Origin: Emticicia fluvialis
GTDB lineage: Bacteria > Bacteroidota > Bacteroidia > Cytophagales > Spirosomataceae
Direction: 5' to 3'
Length of the DNA stretch: 64,000 nucleotides
Assembly: GCF_024793945.1 (NCBI RefSeq)
Contig: NZ_JANUSD010000014.1
Span: 100,357-164,356, forward strand
Below, piece by piece: positions 53,015 through 59,922 of the stretch. How positions within the stretch are numbered: the first letter of the stretch is position 1; every line of letters begins with the position of its first letter. The notes under the pieces are model-generated. The model was not told the DNA's origin. It did no database searches and saw only the letters and a list, made by a program, of their open reading frames with translations. Position numbers and translations under genes: made by a program.

Positions 53015-53053
53015 AAAAAAGGTCGGTGAGTATGCGCTCACCGACCTTTTTTT
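53015..53053. terminator. Strong terminator downstream of the sigma-factor operon
   Basis: A perfect 16-bp stem including flanking A and T runs (GC core GGTCGGTGAG) with a 6-nt loop. With A6 on one side and T7 on the other it can act in both directions; on the minus strand it follows the Spy-like gene. Confidence 0.88.
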
Positions 53054-53066
53054 GTTTTTTTAATGC

Positions 53067-53495
53067 TTATTCGTGCAGTTTTTCCAATAATTTTTTGTTG
53101 AAATTCTGCTCTGTACGTTTCAGTTCAGCATATTGCTTGGGGGTAATGGTTTTTAATAATTTACCCATGTATTCTTCTTCCAGCTCTATTTCTTTCTTTT
53201 TGTAGGCAATTGCCTGCCTTTGAGAAGCGGTAATTTTATCGTCGGAGGCGGTCAGCGAATTGGCCTCATCAAGCGTTTTTTTTATGCTTCGGCGCAGCTC
53301 AAACTTCTTGCTCTGGTATTCGTTATAGACCGACCAGAACTGCGGAGCCTGCTCTGTAGTAAGATTGAGTTTTTCTGTAATTAAACCTATTTTGGCACTT
53401 TGGATTTTCTCAAACCTGTCGCCGACCACGCCATGGCGGTTTTGCGAAAAAGAAAGCATAGGTAATGCCAGAATAATTATAAGGATATGTTTCAT
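53067..53495 (-). CDS. Spy/CpxP-like periplasmic protein
   Basis: A start at 53495 gives a clean signal peptide (MKHILIIILALPMLSFSQ) and 142 residues; longer frames run into the preceding gene. The mature part is helical and charged: RFEKIQSAKIGLITEKLNLTTEQAPQFWSVYNEYQSKKFELRR, then a LTxxQ-related ITPKQYAELKRTE segment, as in Spy/CpxP-type chaperones and the Bacteroidota Spy-like sensor proteins. It is the last gene of the sigma-factor operon, so it may belong to an envelope stress response or act as its sensor. Confidence 0.8.
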   Translation of the reverse strand: MKHILIIILALPMLSFSQNRHGVVGDRFEKIQSAKIGLITEKLNLTTEQAPQFWSVYNEYQSKKFELRRSIKKTLDEANSLTASDDKITASQRQAIAYKKKEIELEEEYMGKLLKTITPKQYAELKRTEQNFNKKLLEKLHE

Positions 53496-53538
53496 AAAGT
53501 TTGTTTGTTCATTAGGAATGGCAGAGCGCAGATAACTA

Positions 53539-54282
53539 TCAGATATCTTCGATGTCCTGGCTTTCAAGATGCTCGCGGATATCAGCTTTGTTAACTCCCA
53601 GATTATCAATAATTCCGGTTTCTATTTCTTTGGGCAAAGCCTTTTCGGTAGACGACGCCACTTCGTATTCCAGATAGCTCAGGTCTTGCGAAGCCAGATA
53701 ATTGTTAATGTCTTCTTTGCTTAGTTTGTTAAAAGCCGCTTCAGATTCTGACTCTGAGAACTGAGGCACCGCAAACCCCAAGCCAACCATTAGTACCAGG
53801 CTGGCGGCGGCTGTCCAGACCGTACGGCTTTTTTGCCACCAGTTTACCTGTATGGTTTTGGTTTCTTTGGCTGTCTGGCGCATTATGCGTGCCGGAAGCG
53901 CATCAAAGTAATTGGCTGGTACTTCAAAAATATTCTTCTTCTCAATGCTTTGCAGTCGCGCATCGGCGGTTATGGTTCCGGCTGCATTTTCAAAGTAGCC
54001 TTCAGGTACTTTAAATATGTTTACTTTCGGCAGGCTTTCCAGTTTAATAGCCCGTGTTTCAAGATTGGCAATGCGACCCATGATTCTTGACGAAAGCGTA
54101 TCAAAATAGTTGGCGGGTACAGCCATCTGCTGCCGTTTGCCAAAACTTACAGCCGGCTCTTCTTCTTCTTCCAGGCTCACCCTATGCTGAATAACCCCAG
54201 GCAAGGCGTTAAAGTATCCTTCGGGTACTTTAAAAACATTGGTTTTGGGTATGTCTGCTATTTTGATAGAATTTTTCATCAC
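53539..54282 (-). CDS. Single-helix membrane protein with four VPxxYF repeats, probable anti-sigma factor
   Basis: The 247-residue protein has one membrane helix (about 156-174). Before it, on the side expected to be cytoplasmic, are four copies of a 15-17-residue motif: NVFKVPEGYFNALPGVI (15-31), MAVPANYFDTLSSRI (53-67), NIFKVPEGYFENAAGTI (88-104) and NIFEVPANYFDALPARI (117-133). After the helix come about 70 acidic residues, presumably periplasmic. Sitting between an ECF sigma gene and a Spy-like gene, it is the natural anti-sigma candidate, with the repeats as possible sigma-binding units. It lacks the ZAS zinc motif. The role is inferred from position. Confidence 0.78.
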   Translation of the reverse strand: MMKNSIKIADIPKTNVFKVPEGYFNALPGVIQHRVSLEEEEEPAVSFGKRQQMAVPANYFDTLSSRIMGRIANLETRAIKLESLPKVNIFKVPEGYFENAAGTITADARLQSIEKKNIFEVPANYFDALPARIMRQTAKETKTIQVNWWQKSRTVWTAAASLVLMVGLGFAVPQFSESESEAAFNKLSKEDINNYLASQDLSYLEYEVASSTEKALPKEIETGIIDNLGVNKADIREHLESQDIEDI

Positions 54283-54378
54283 ATTTTCATAAGTCGGTGA
54301 GTTAAACTGTTCTTTATAACCTTTTTAAGATTTTAGAATTGTGTTTTTGACAAGTCAATTTTTAAAAGGTTTAAATAA

Positions 54379-54939
54379 TCAGGACTCTTTATTTAAAAAT
54401 TCTTCAATTTTTTTCACTGCCAGGTGATATGACGCCTTCAAAGCCCCTACAGATGTGCCTGTTATTTCAGCAATATCTTCATATTTCAGGTCGTCGTAAT
54501 ATTTCATATTAAACACGAGCCTTTGCTTGTCGGGCAATTGAAGCAGGGCTTTTTGCAGTTTTAATTGAATTTCATCGCCCGAAATATAATCTTGCGACAC
54601 CGCGCTTTCAAGCGTGTTCAGCAGGTCAGTGCTGTCTTCGTTTTCAAGCGGCACATGATTCTGTCTACGTTTTTTCTGTAAGAAGTTTAATGATTCGTTG
54701 GTGGCTATCCTGTATATCCAGGTGTAGAGTTGGGCGTCGCCTCTGAAATTCAGCAAGCCCTGCCAGATTTTTATGAAGGTTTCCTGAAGCACATCGTCGG
54801 CGTCGTCGTGGTCAATCACCATTTTACGGATATGCCAGTAAATTTTTTGCTGATATTTTTTTATCAGCATTTCAAACGCATGATTACGCTGCTCCGGATC
54901 TTGTATTAAACCGACTAACTCTTGATCGGAAATCTGCAT
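54379..54939 (-). CDS. ECF-type RNA polymerase sigma factor
   Basis: The 186-residue protein has region 2 (YQQKIYWHIRKMVIDHDDADDVLQETFIKIWQ, TWIYRIATNESLNFLQKKRR) and region 4 (LPDKQRLVFNMKYYDDLKYEDIAEITGTSVGALKASYHLAVKKI). The KxxYHxAxKKIE ending is typical of Bacteroidota ECF factors associated with cytoplasmic or membrane anti-sigma proteins rather than the FecI type. It heads an operon with the repeat-bearing membrane protein and the Spy-like protein. Its own promoter was not identified. Confidence 0.93.
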   Translation of the reverse strand: MQISDQELVGLIQDPEQRNHAFEMLIKKYQQKIYWHIRKMVIDHDDADDVLQETFIKIWQGLLNFRGDAQLYTWIYRIATNESLNFLQKKRRQNHVPLENEDSTDLLNTLESAVSQDYISGDEIQLKLQKALLQLPDKQRLVFNMKYYDDLKYEDIAEITGTSVGALKASYHLAVKKIEEFLNKES

Positions 54940-54974
54940 TTTTACGGATTATTGGTTTATTTGTTGTTTTCAGT

Positions 54975-55015
54975 AAACCCACCACTACCCGTGTTATGCG
55001 GGTTGTGGTGGGTTT
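54975..55015. terminator. Long stem-loop downstream of the transketolase operon
   Basis: A 17-bp stem with one mismatch and a 7-nt loop lies 33 nt after the transketolase stop. T-runs are short on either side. It separates the transketolase and sigma operons. Confidence 0.65.
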
Positions 55016-55047
55016 AACTTCCTATTTTAACAAACAACCTGGTGGTT

Positions 55048-56004
55048 TTATTGTTTTCGTTGAATTACTTTTAATGCTTTCTCTATAATATTTTTAGCAG
55101 AAAGACCATATTTCTCCATCAACTGAGCTGGCGTGCCTGATTCACCGAATGAGTTATTAACGGCCACGTACTCTTGCGGAGCCAGGAAGTTTCTAACCAG
55201 TGTTTGAGCAACAGCATCGCCTAAACCGCCGTTAGCCTGGTGTTCTTCGCAAGTAACCACACATCTGGTTTTGCGCACACTCTTTATGATGGCTTTTTCG
55301 TCTAAAGGTTTAATGGTATGTATGTTCAGGATTTCGGCGCTGATACCCTGTGCTTCCAGTTGCTCTGCTGCCTGAATGGCTTCCCAAACCAGGTGGCCGG
55401 TAGCAATTATGGTTACATCTTTACCCTCACTTACCATCCATGCTTTACCAATTTCAAAAACCTGGTCGGGCGCTGTGAAAACAGGCACAACCGGACGGCC
55501 GAATCGCAAATAAACCGGACCCTTCCAGTTAGCGGCTGCTATGGTAGCAGCTTTAGTCTGGTTAAAATCGCAAGGGTTTAGTACGGTCATGTTAGGCAAT
55601 GAACGCATCATGGCCAGGTCTTCCAGAATCTGGTGCGTGGCGCCGTCTTCACCCAAGGTAAGACCCGCGTGCGACACCGCAATTTTTACGTTTTTATCTG
55701 AATAAGCAACCGACTGGCGAATCTGGTCATATACCCTGCTTGAGCCAAAGTTGGCAAAAGTTGTGGCAAACGGTATTTTGCCGCCAATAGTAAGCCCAGC
55801 GGCTACGCCTATCATGTTGGCTTCGGCAATACCGCACTGAATGAAACGTTCAGGGTTTTCTTTAATGAAAGTATCTATTTTAAGAGAGCCAACCAGGTCG
55901 GCACAGAGCGTTACTACATTGGGGTTGGTTCGGCCTAACTCGGTCATACCGGCACCAAAGCCCGAACGTGTGTCTTTTTTCTCGGTAAAAGTGTATTTTG
56001 TCAT
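55048..56004 (-). CDS. Transketolase, C-terminal (pyrimidine-binding) subunit
   Basis: The 318-residue protein covers the transketolase pyrimidine-binding and C-terminal domains: TRSGFGAGMTELGRTNPNV, PERFIQCGIAEANMIGVAAGL (Glu that activates the thiamine ring), HAGLTLGEDGATHQILEDLA and CVVTCEEHQANGGLGDAVAQ. It is the second half of a split transketolase whose first half is encoded at 57610-58482. In most Bacteroidota such halves are adjacent; here an ATPase and a DUF4276-like gene intervene. It starts 14 nt after the DUF4276-like stop, so it is probably on the same transcript. Confidence 0.95.
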   Translation of the reverse strand: MTKYTFTEKKDTRSGFGAGMTELGRTNPNVVTLCADLVGSLKIDTFIKENPERFIQCGIAEANMIGVAAGLTIGGKIPFATTFANFGSSRVYDQIRQSVAYSDKNVKIAVSHAGLTLGEDGATHQILEDLAMMRSLPNMTVLNPCDFNQTKAATIAAANWKGPVYLRFGRPVVPVFTAPDQVFEIGKAWMVSEGKDVTIIATGHLVWEAIQAAEQLEAQGISAEILNIHTIKPLDEKAIIKSVRKTRCVVTCEEHQANGGLGDAVAQTLVRNFLAPQEYVAVNNSFGESGTPAQLMEKYGLSAKNIIEKALKVIQRKQ

Positions 56005-56018
56005 AACGATGTTATTCT

Positions 56019-56582
56019 TTAACTATGTGTTCTACTTAATGATTGTAACTTATTAATAAAATACTTTGCACTCGGGCAATTGGGGTGGTTAGCGGCGTTT
56101 TCTATTGAGAAATTTGCTCTCAGCATTTTTCTGGCTAAAAGCGGCTTGCTTTTACCTAGGGCTGTACCTTTATTGATAGAGACCATTTCCTTAAATGGTT
56201 CCTGAATATTTTCAGGATGCGTTATGCAAATTTCAATATTTAAAACTTTGCTGAGCGCATCACTATCTGCCAAATACCATGATTCAAATTCTTTTACAGC
56301 AACCGCAACAATGTCGGTTTCTTTCGCATTAACTTTGTTCTTATGTTGTACTAGACATGGCTCTTTATCCAAATCTATTAAAGCCACTATGAAGTCAACG
56401 CCTTTCTTGAGCATCAATGCTCTGTGAGATTCGAATCTTCCATCAAAAAATTGATTGATAGAGCCAGTTTCCTGAACACTCGCTAGTTCAATATTGAATG
56501 AACTTAGCCAATTTTTGAAAATATCAGAATTAAAGATAATTGTCTCAGATTCACCTTCGCATATAATTCCAAGCTTTACCAT
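56019..56582 (-). CDS. DUF4276-like TOPRIM-fold protein, candidate defence effector
   Basis: The 187-residue protein begins KLGIICEGESE (Glu9, Glu11 and Glu13) and continues FIVALIDLDKEP (Asp70, Asp72) and VKEFESWYLADSDAL (Glu98, Glu100). That order of acidic motifs is the TOPRIM nuclease layout of the DUF4276/DUF4435/RloB group. Near the C-terminus SKPLLARKMLRANFSIE resembles the DUF4276 end. Its ATG overlaps the stop of the ATPase gene by 7 nt. Such pairs serve as ATPase-guarded nucleases or effectors in phage defence, which is established for related systems but only inferred here. The gene is AT-rich relative to its flanks. Confidence 0.78.
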   Translation of the reverse strand: MVKLGIICEGESETIIFNSDIFKNWLSSFNIELASVQETGSINQFFDGRFESHRALMLKKGVDFIVALIDLDKEPCLVQHKNKVNAKETDIVAVAVKEFESWYLADSDALSKVLNIEICITHPENIQEPFKEMVSINKGTALGKSKPLLARKMLRANFSIENAANHPNCPSAKYFINKLQSLSRTHS

Positions 56583-57613
56583 GGTAAACCTCCTCCTAAT
56601 GCGTTCGATAACCAGGCTTCGTCCATTGGTAATCCATATAGGTTAAAGTCTTTACCAAATTGCTTGATTTGGGTTTGTCCTTCAATTTTATTTACCAGAA
56701 TAATCTCTTTAGGCTCTAGAACTGAAGCTAAAGATTGAGAATGTGTATTTAACCAAATATAATGTCCCTTTTCTTCACAAGCATCTCTGAAGAAATTAAC
56801 CAATTGTTTCACAACTTTCGGATGAAGACCATTTTCTGGTTCTTCAATACAAAGAAATTGAGGTTCGTCAGATTGAAAAACAGCCGTAAGCAAGCAAAGA
56901 ATATTGAAGGTACCATTAGAGATTAATTCTTTGCCAAAGGGCTTTTTATAATGCTTCTGATAAATTAGAAGATCTTCATTACTGCTGAATTCACTTTTTT
57001 TAATTTCAATATCCTCAAATTCGGGGATAAATAAATCTAGCCATTCAACAATTTCCTCTTTAATTAAAGGGAAATTTAACAAACGTTTTAAAACTTTTTC
57101 AAGATTATCGCCCGACGGGTTTAACTTTGTTCCATCAGTATAATTATGTCTATTTTTGTTCTGTAATATTCTTGAAAAGTTTTTAATTATTTTAAATCTC
57201 TCTTCATTTTCGTAGTTTACAGATGGAGACATAGGACTATTAGGTGGTTGAAATTCTAAAGAAAGTTTCGCTTTTTCTTCTGAATTAAAAAGATCCATTC
57301 TTATCCTAATTGTATCGTATTCTTCTGTGTTTTTATTTTTTATATCTTGATAATCACCAAACAGAGACAATACTTTCCAAAGGTCGGGGTTGCCATGAAA
57401 TATAGAATTCTTACCACCAAAATTTAATATTGATTGAGGGTATTTAAAGCATTCTGCTCCAAACTCCAAAGCCTCAAAAATATTAGATTTACCGCTTCCA
57501 TTGGGTCCAACGAAAACGGTAAAAGGATTCGGCTCGTTGATAGTTATATCAACAATCGATTTGAAGTTCTTAATATTCAGAGATTTTATTTTCAAAGCAA
57601 AATGATTTATCAA
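56576..57613 (-). CDS. OLD/RloA-like AAA ATPase, candidate defence sensor
   Basis: The 345-residue protein starts with TTG, at 57613 (overlapping the transketolase stop as TTGA) or at 57595. It has the SMC/OLD-like order: IKSLNIKNFKSI, Walker A GPNGSGKS (36-43), a charged middle, a signature-like ISNGTFNILCLL, Walker B FLCIEEPENGLHP and the switch His in LNTHSQSL. There is no long coiled coil, zinc hook or fused TOPRIM domain; that activity is encoded by the next, overlapping gene. Sampled GC is low: 14 of 60 bases at 57301-57360 and 18 of 60 at 57241-57300, against 39 of 60 at 57961-58020 in transketolase. This suggests transfer. Confidence 0.85.
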   Translation of the reverse strand: MINHFALKIKSLNIKNFKSIVDITINEPNPFTVFVGPNGSGKSNIFEALEFGAECFKYPQSILNFGGKNSIFHGNPDLWKVLSLFGDYQDIKNKNTEEYDTIRIRMDLFNSEEKAKLSLEFQPPNSPMSPSVNYENEERFKIIKNFSRILQNKNRHNYTDGTKLNPSGDNLEKVLKRLLNFPLIKEEIVEWLDLFIPEFEDIEIKKSEFSSNEDLLIYQKHYKKPFGKELISNGTFNILCLLTAVFQSDEPQFLCIEEPENGLHPKVVKQLVNFFRDACEEKGHYIWLNTHSQSLASVLEPKEIILVNKIEGQTQIKQFGKDFNLYGLPMDEAWLSNALGGGLPW

Positions 57614-58482
57614 TAATCCCCAATGGTTCCGGTGTTTACCAGCTGGTCAAGCGCTACTTTCAGTTGCTCGTCGTTTGGTGCTACACCATGCCATTTGTGG
57701 CTACCCATCATGTAGTCTACTCCGGCACCCATTTCTGTTTTGAGCAAAATCATAATTGGTTGCCCTTTGCCTGTCAGGCGTTTGGCTTTACGAAGCCCCG
57801 CAACTACCTGATCCATATCATTACCGTCTTTTATATCTATAACGTTCCAGCCAAAAGCCTTGTATTTGGCTTTCAAGTCGCGGTTGCTCATTACTTTTTC
57901 AGTAGGGCCGTCAATCTGCTGGCCGTTCAGGTCTATCACGGCAATCAGGCTGTCCAGCTTGTGGTGTGGAGCGGCCTGTGCTGCTTCCCAAACCTGGCCT
58001 TCCTGTTGCTCGCCGTCACCCATCAGGCAATAAACCAGATTTTTGTCGCCGTTCAGGCGTTTGGCCAGTGCAGCGCCAATGGCTACAGATAAGCCCTGGC
58101 CTAACGAACCAGAGGCCACACGTATACCCGGAAGGTGCTCGTGCGTGGTAGGGTGCCCTTGCAGCCTTGAATCAATTTTACGGAAAGTTGCCAGTTCTTT
58201 TACGTCGAAATACCCTCTGCGGGCCAGGGTGGAATAAAACACCGGCGAAATGTGCCCGTTAGAAAGAAAGAAGAGGTCTTCTCCGGTACCGTCCATATTA
58301 AATGAAAGATAGCCGCCTTTACCTTTTCTGTTATTGATTTTCATTTGCTGGAAATATAGCGCAACAAATAAATCAGCGCAGCCTAGCGAACCGCCCGGAT
58401 GGCCGGACTGGCAGGCATGCACCATTCTAACAATATCCCGGCGTACTTGTACCGCAATTGCTCGTAATTCTTGGTTCTGCAT
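57610..58482 (-). CDS. Transketolase, N-terminal (thiamine-diphosphate-binding) subunit
   Basis: The 290-residue protein covers the transketolase ThDP-binding domain: CQSGHPGGSLGCADLFVALYF, FFLSNGHISPVFYSTLARRGYF, GSLGQGLSVAIGAALAKR, then the ThDP motif MGDGEQQEGQVWEAAQAA and DLNGQQIDGPT, ending near GTIGDY. It works with the C-terminal subunit encoded downstream after two unrelated genes. Its stop codon overlaps the TTG start of the ATPase gene by 4 nt. A -7 promoter element and an inverted repeat lie upstream. Confidence 0.95.
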   Translation of the reverse strand: MQNQELRAIAVQVRRDIVRMVHACQSGHPGGSLGCADLFVALYFQQMKINNRKGKGGYLSFNMDGTGEDLFFLSNGHISPVFYSTLARRGYFDVKELATFRKIDSRLQGHPTTHEHLPGIRVASGSLGQGLSVAIGAALAKRLNGDKNLVYCLMGDGEQQEGQVWEAAQAAPHHKLDSLIAVIDLNGQQIDGPTEKVMSNRDLKAKYKAFGWNVIDIKDGNDMDQVVAGLRKAKRLTGKGQPIMILLKTEMGAGVDYMMGSHKWHGVAPNDEQLKVALDQLVNTGTIGDY

Positions 58483-58519
58483 TTAAAAGATTTATTAAGT
58501 GTCAAAAAAACAATTAATA

Positions 58520-58527
58520 CAAATATA
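58520..58527 (-). promoter_or_regulatory. -7 element (TATATTTG) for the transketolase/ATPase operon
   Basis: Exact TAnnTTTG match on the minus strand; the leader would be about 30 nt. The -33 position is weak. Confidence 0.45.
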
Positions 58528-58550
58528 GCTGAGAAATTTAAAAAAAAATG

Positions 58551-58574
58551 CTTTTGTATTAATTTTTACAAAAG
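58551..58574. promoter_or_regulatory. Inverted repeat upstream of the transketolase operon promoter
   Basis: Perfect 8-nt arms CTTTTGTA and TACAAAAG flank an 8-nt AT spacer, placed just upstream of the candidate -7 element. It has the dimensions of a dimeric regulator site. Confidence 0.5.
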
Positions 58575-58638
58575 TACATAATACATCTTGGTTTTTAAAT
58601 AGATGCAAGGCGCAATACTTAGGTATTTATGGCTGATA

Positions 58639-59460
58639 CTAAAAAACGCCGGGTATGAATGATGACACCTGTTTCATATATCTGGCATATTCGGGCTTGG
58701 TTTCGGCCAGCCGTTTCTCAAGCAGTGACACACCAGAAACCCTCACGAGCAGGAATGTCATCAATAAAGGGCTGAAAACATACAGAAACTGCCCGGTGGT
58801 GCAGGCAAACAGATAATAACCCCACCATTGCAGGGCGTCTCCAAAATAATTAGGGTGCCGGGTAAGTCCCCAAAGGCCGGTTTGTAGTACTTTGCCTTTG
58901 TTTTCGGGATTTTTTTTGAAAGTGGCCAGTTGCCAGTCGCCGATAGACTCAAACAAGAAACCAACCGACCACACGGCAAGCCCCAGATAATCGGCCAGCT
59001 TTAAAGATGTAAAATTAGATGACATGGCCGGTGCAAACAGCGTAGACATAACCCAGAGCAAAAAGCCCTGCAGCAAAAAAACCTGAAAGAACGATACCAG
59101 TGGCCATTTACTGCCTTTTTCTTTCCTCCATTCTTTGTACCGGTAGTCTTCATCTTTTCCAATGTTTCTGGAAGCCAGATAAAGCGTAAGCCTTACACCC
59201 CACACAGTAACCATAATACAGAACACCATTGAACGGTGGTCGTGAAGACCCATGTATGCCCTGTAGAACCACGCCATGGCCATAAAACTGAATCCCCAGA
59301 AAATATCTACAATAGCAGTGTTTTTTAAAACCAGACTTAGTACCCAAAGAACCGTAAAAAACGGAATAACAGCAACCAGACTTTGCCAGAAAGGGTAATT
59401 TTGGAGCATGAGCATAACGGCCATAATTATGGCAGCCAATAGCAAAACAATACGTTTCAT
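58639..59460 (-). CDS. DUF1295 (steroid 5-alpha-reductase-like) membrane protein
   Basis: The 273-residue protein has six to seven membrane helices and the DUF1295 hallmark near the C-terminus, TGLWGLTRHPNYFGDALQWWGYY, in which RHPNY is a NADPH-contact motif of the isoprenylcysteine methyltransferase/5-alpha-reductase fold. GVRLTLYLASRN and YRYKEWRKEKG are also typical. Substrate is unknown; lipids or sterol-like compounds are possible. The bcp gene lies 12 nt upstream, so it is the last gene of an M23 peptidase-bcp-DUF1295 operon. Confidence 0.88.
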   Translation of the reverse strand: MKRIVLLLAAIIMAVMLMLQNYPFWQSLVAVIPFFTVLWVLSLVLKNTAIVDIFWGFSFMAMAWFYRAYMGLHDHRSMVFCIMVTVWGVRLTLYLASRNIGKDEDYRYKEWRKEKGSKWPLVSFFQVFLLQGFLLWVMSTLFAPAMSSNFTSLKLADYLGLAVWSVGFLFESIGDWQLATFKKNPENKGKVLQTGLWGLTRHPNYFGDALQWWGYYLFACTTGQFLYVFSPLLMTFLLVRVSGVSLLEKRLAETKPEYARYMKQVSSFIPGVF

Positions 59461-59472
59461 AATTTCTTTGAT

Positions 59473-59922
59473 TTATTTAAGTATCTGCTGTGCGTGGTTT
59501 TTTGATTCTACCTTTTCTATAATCTCTTCAATAATACCGTTGGCATCAATGATAAAAGTAGTACGAAACACCCCCATGTACTTTCTGCCATACAGTTGTT
59601 TTTCGCCCCATACCCCAAATGCTTTAGCTATTTCATTGTCTGTATCGGTGAGCAGGTCAAATGGCAGGTCATATTTTTTTATAAAATTCTGATGCGTTTT
59701 CTGTTTGTCTGCGCTAATACCCAACACCACATAGCCCTGCGCCAGCAAAGCCTGGTAATTATCTCTTAAATTACATGCCTCAGCAGTGCAGGTGGGTGTA
59801 TTGTCTTTCGGGTAAAAATATAAAACCACTTTTCTACCAATATAATGGCTCAGGCTTACTTCAACGCCGTTTTGATTTTTTGCGCTTAGCTCCGGAGCCG
59901 GACTTCCTTTTTGCAGGTGCAT
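59473..59922 (-). CDS. bcp: Thioredoxin-dependent peroxiredoxin (Bcp/PrxQ type)
   Basis: The 149-residue protein has the Bcp pattern: GSPAPELSAKNQNGVEVSLSHY at the start, YFYPKDNTPTCTAEACNLRD with the peroxidatic Cys in TPTCTAEAC and the second Cys five residues on, and FDLLTDTDNEIAKAFGVWGEK. It reduces organic peroxides and hydrogen peroxide using thioredoxin. The start codon is 62 nt inside the 3' end of the M23 peptidase gene, in a different frame; no later start would keep the family's N-terminus, so the overlap seems genuine. Confidence 0.95.
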   Translation of the reverse strand: MHLQKGSPAPELSAKNQNGVEVSLSHYIGRKVVLYFYPKDNTPTCTAEACNLRDNYQALLAQGYVVLGISADKQKTHQNFIKKYDLPFDLLTDTDNEIAKAFGVWGEKQLYGRKYMGVFRTTFIIDANGIIEEIIEKVESKNHAQQILK

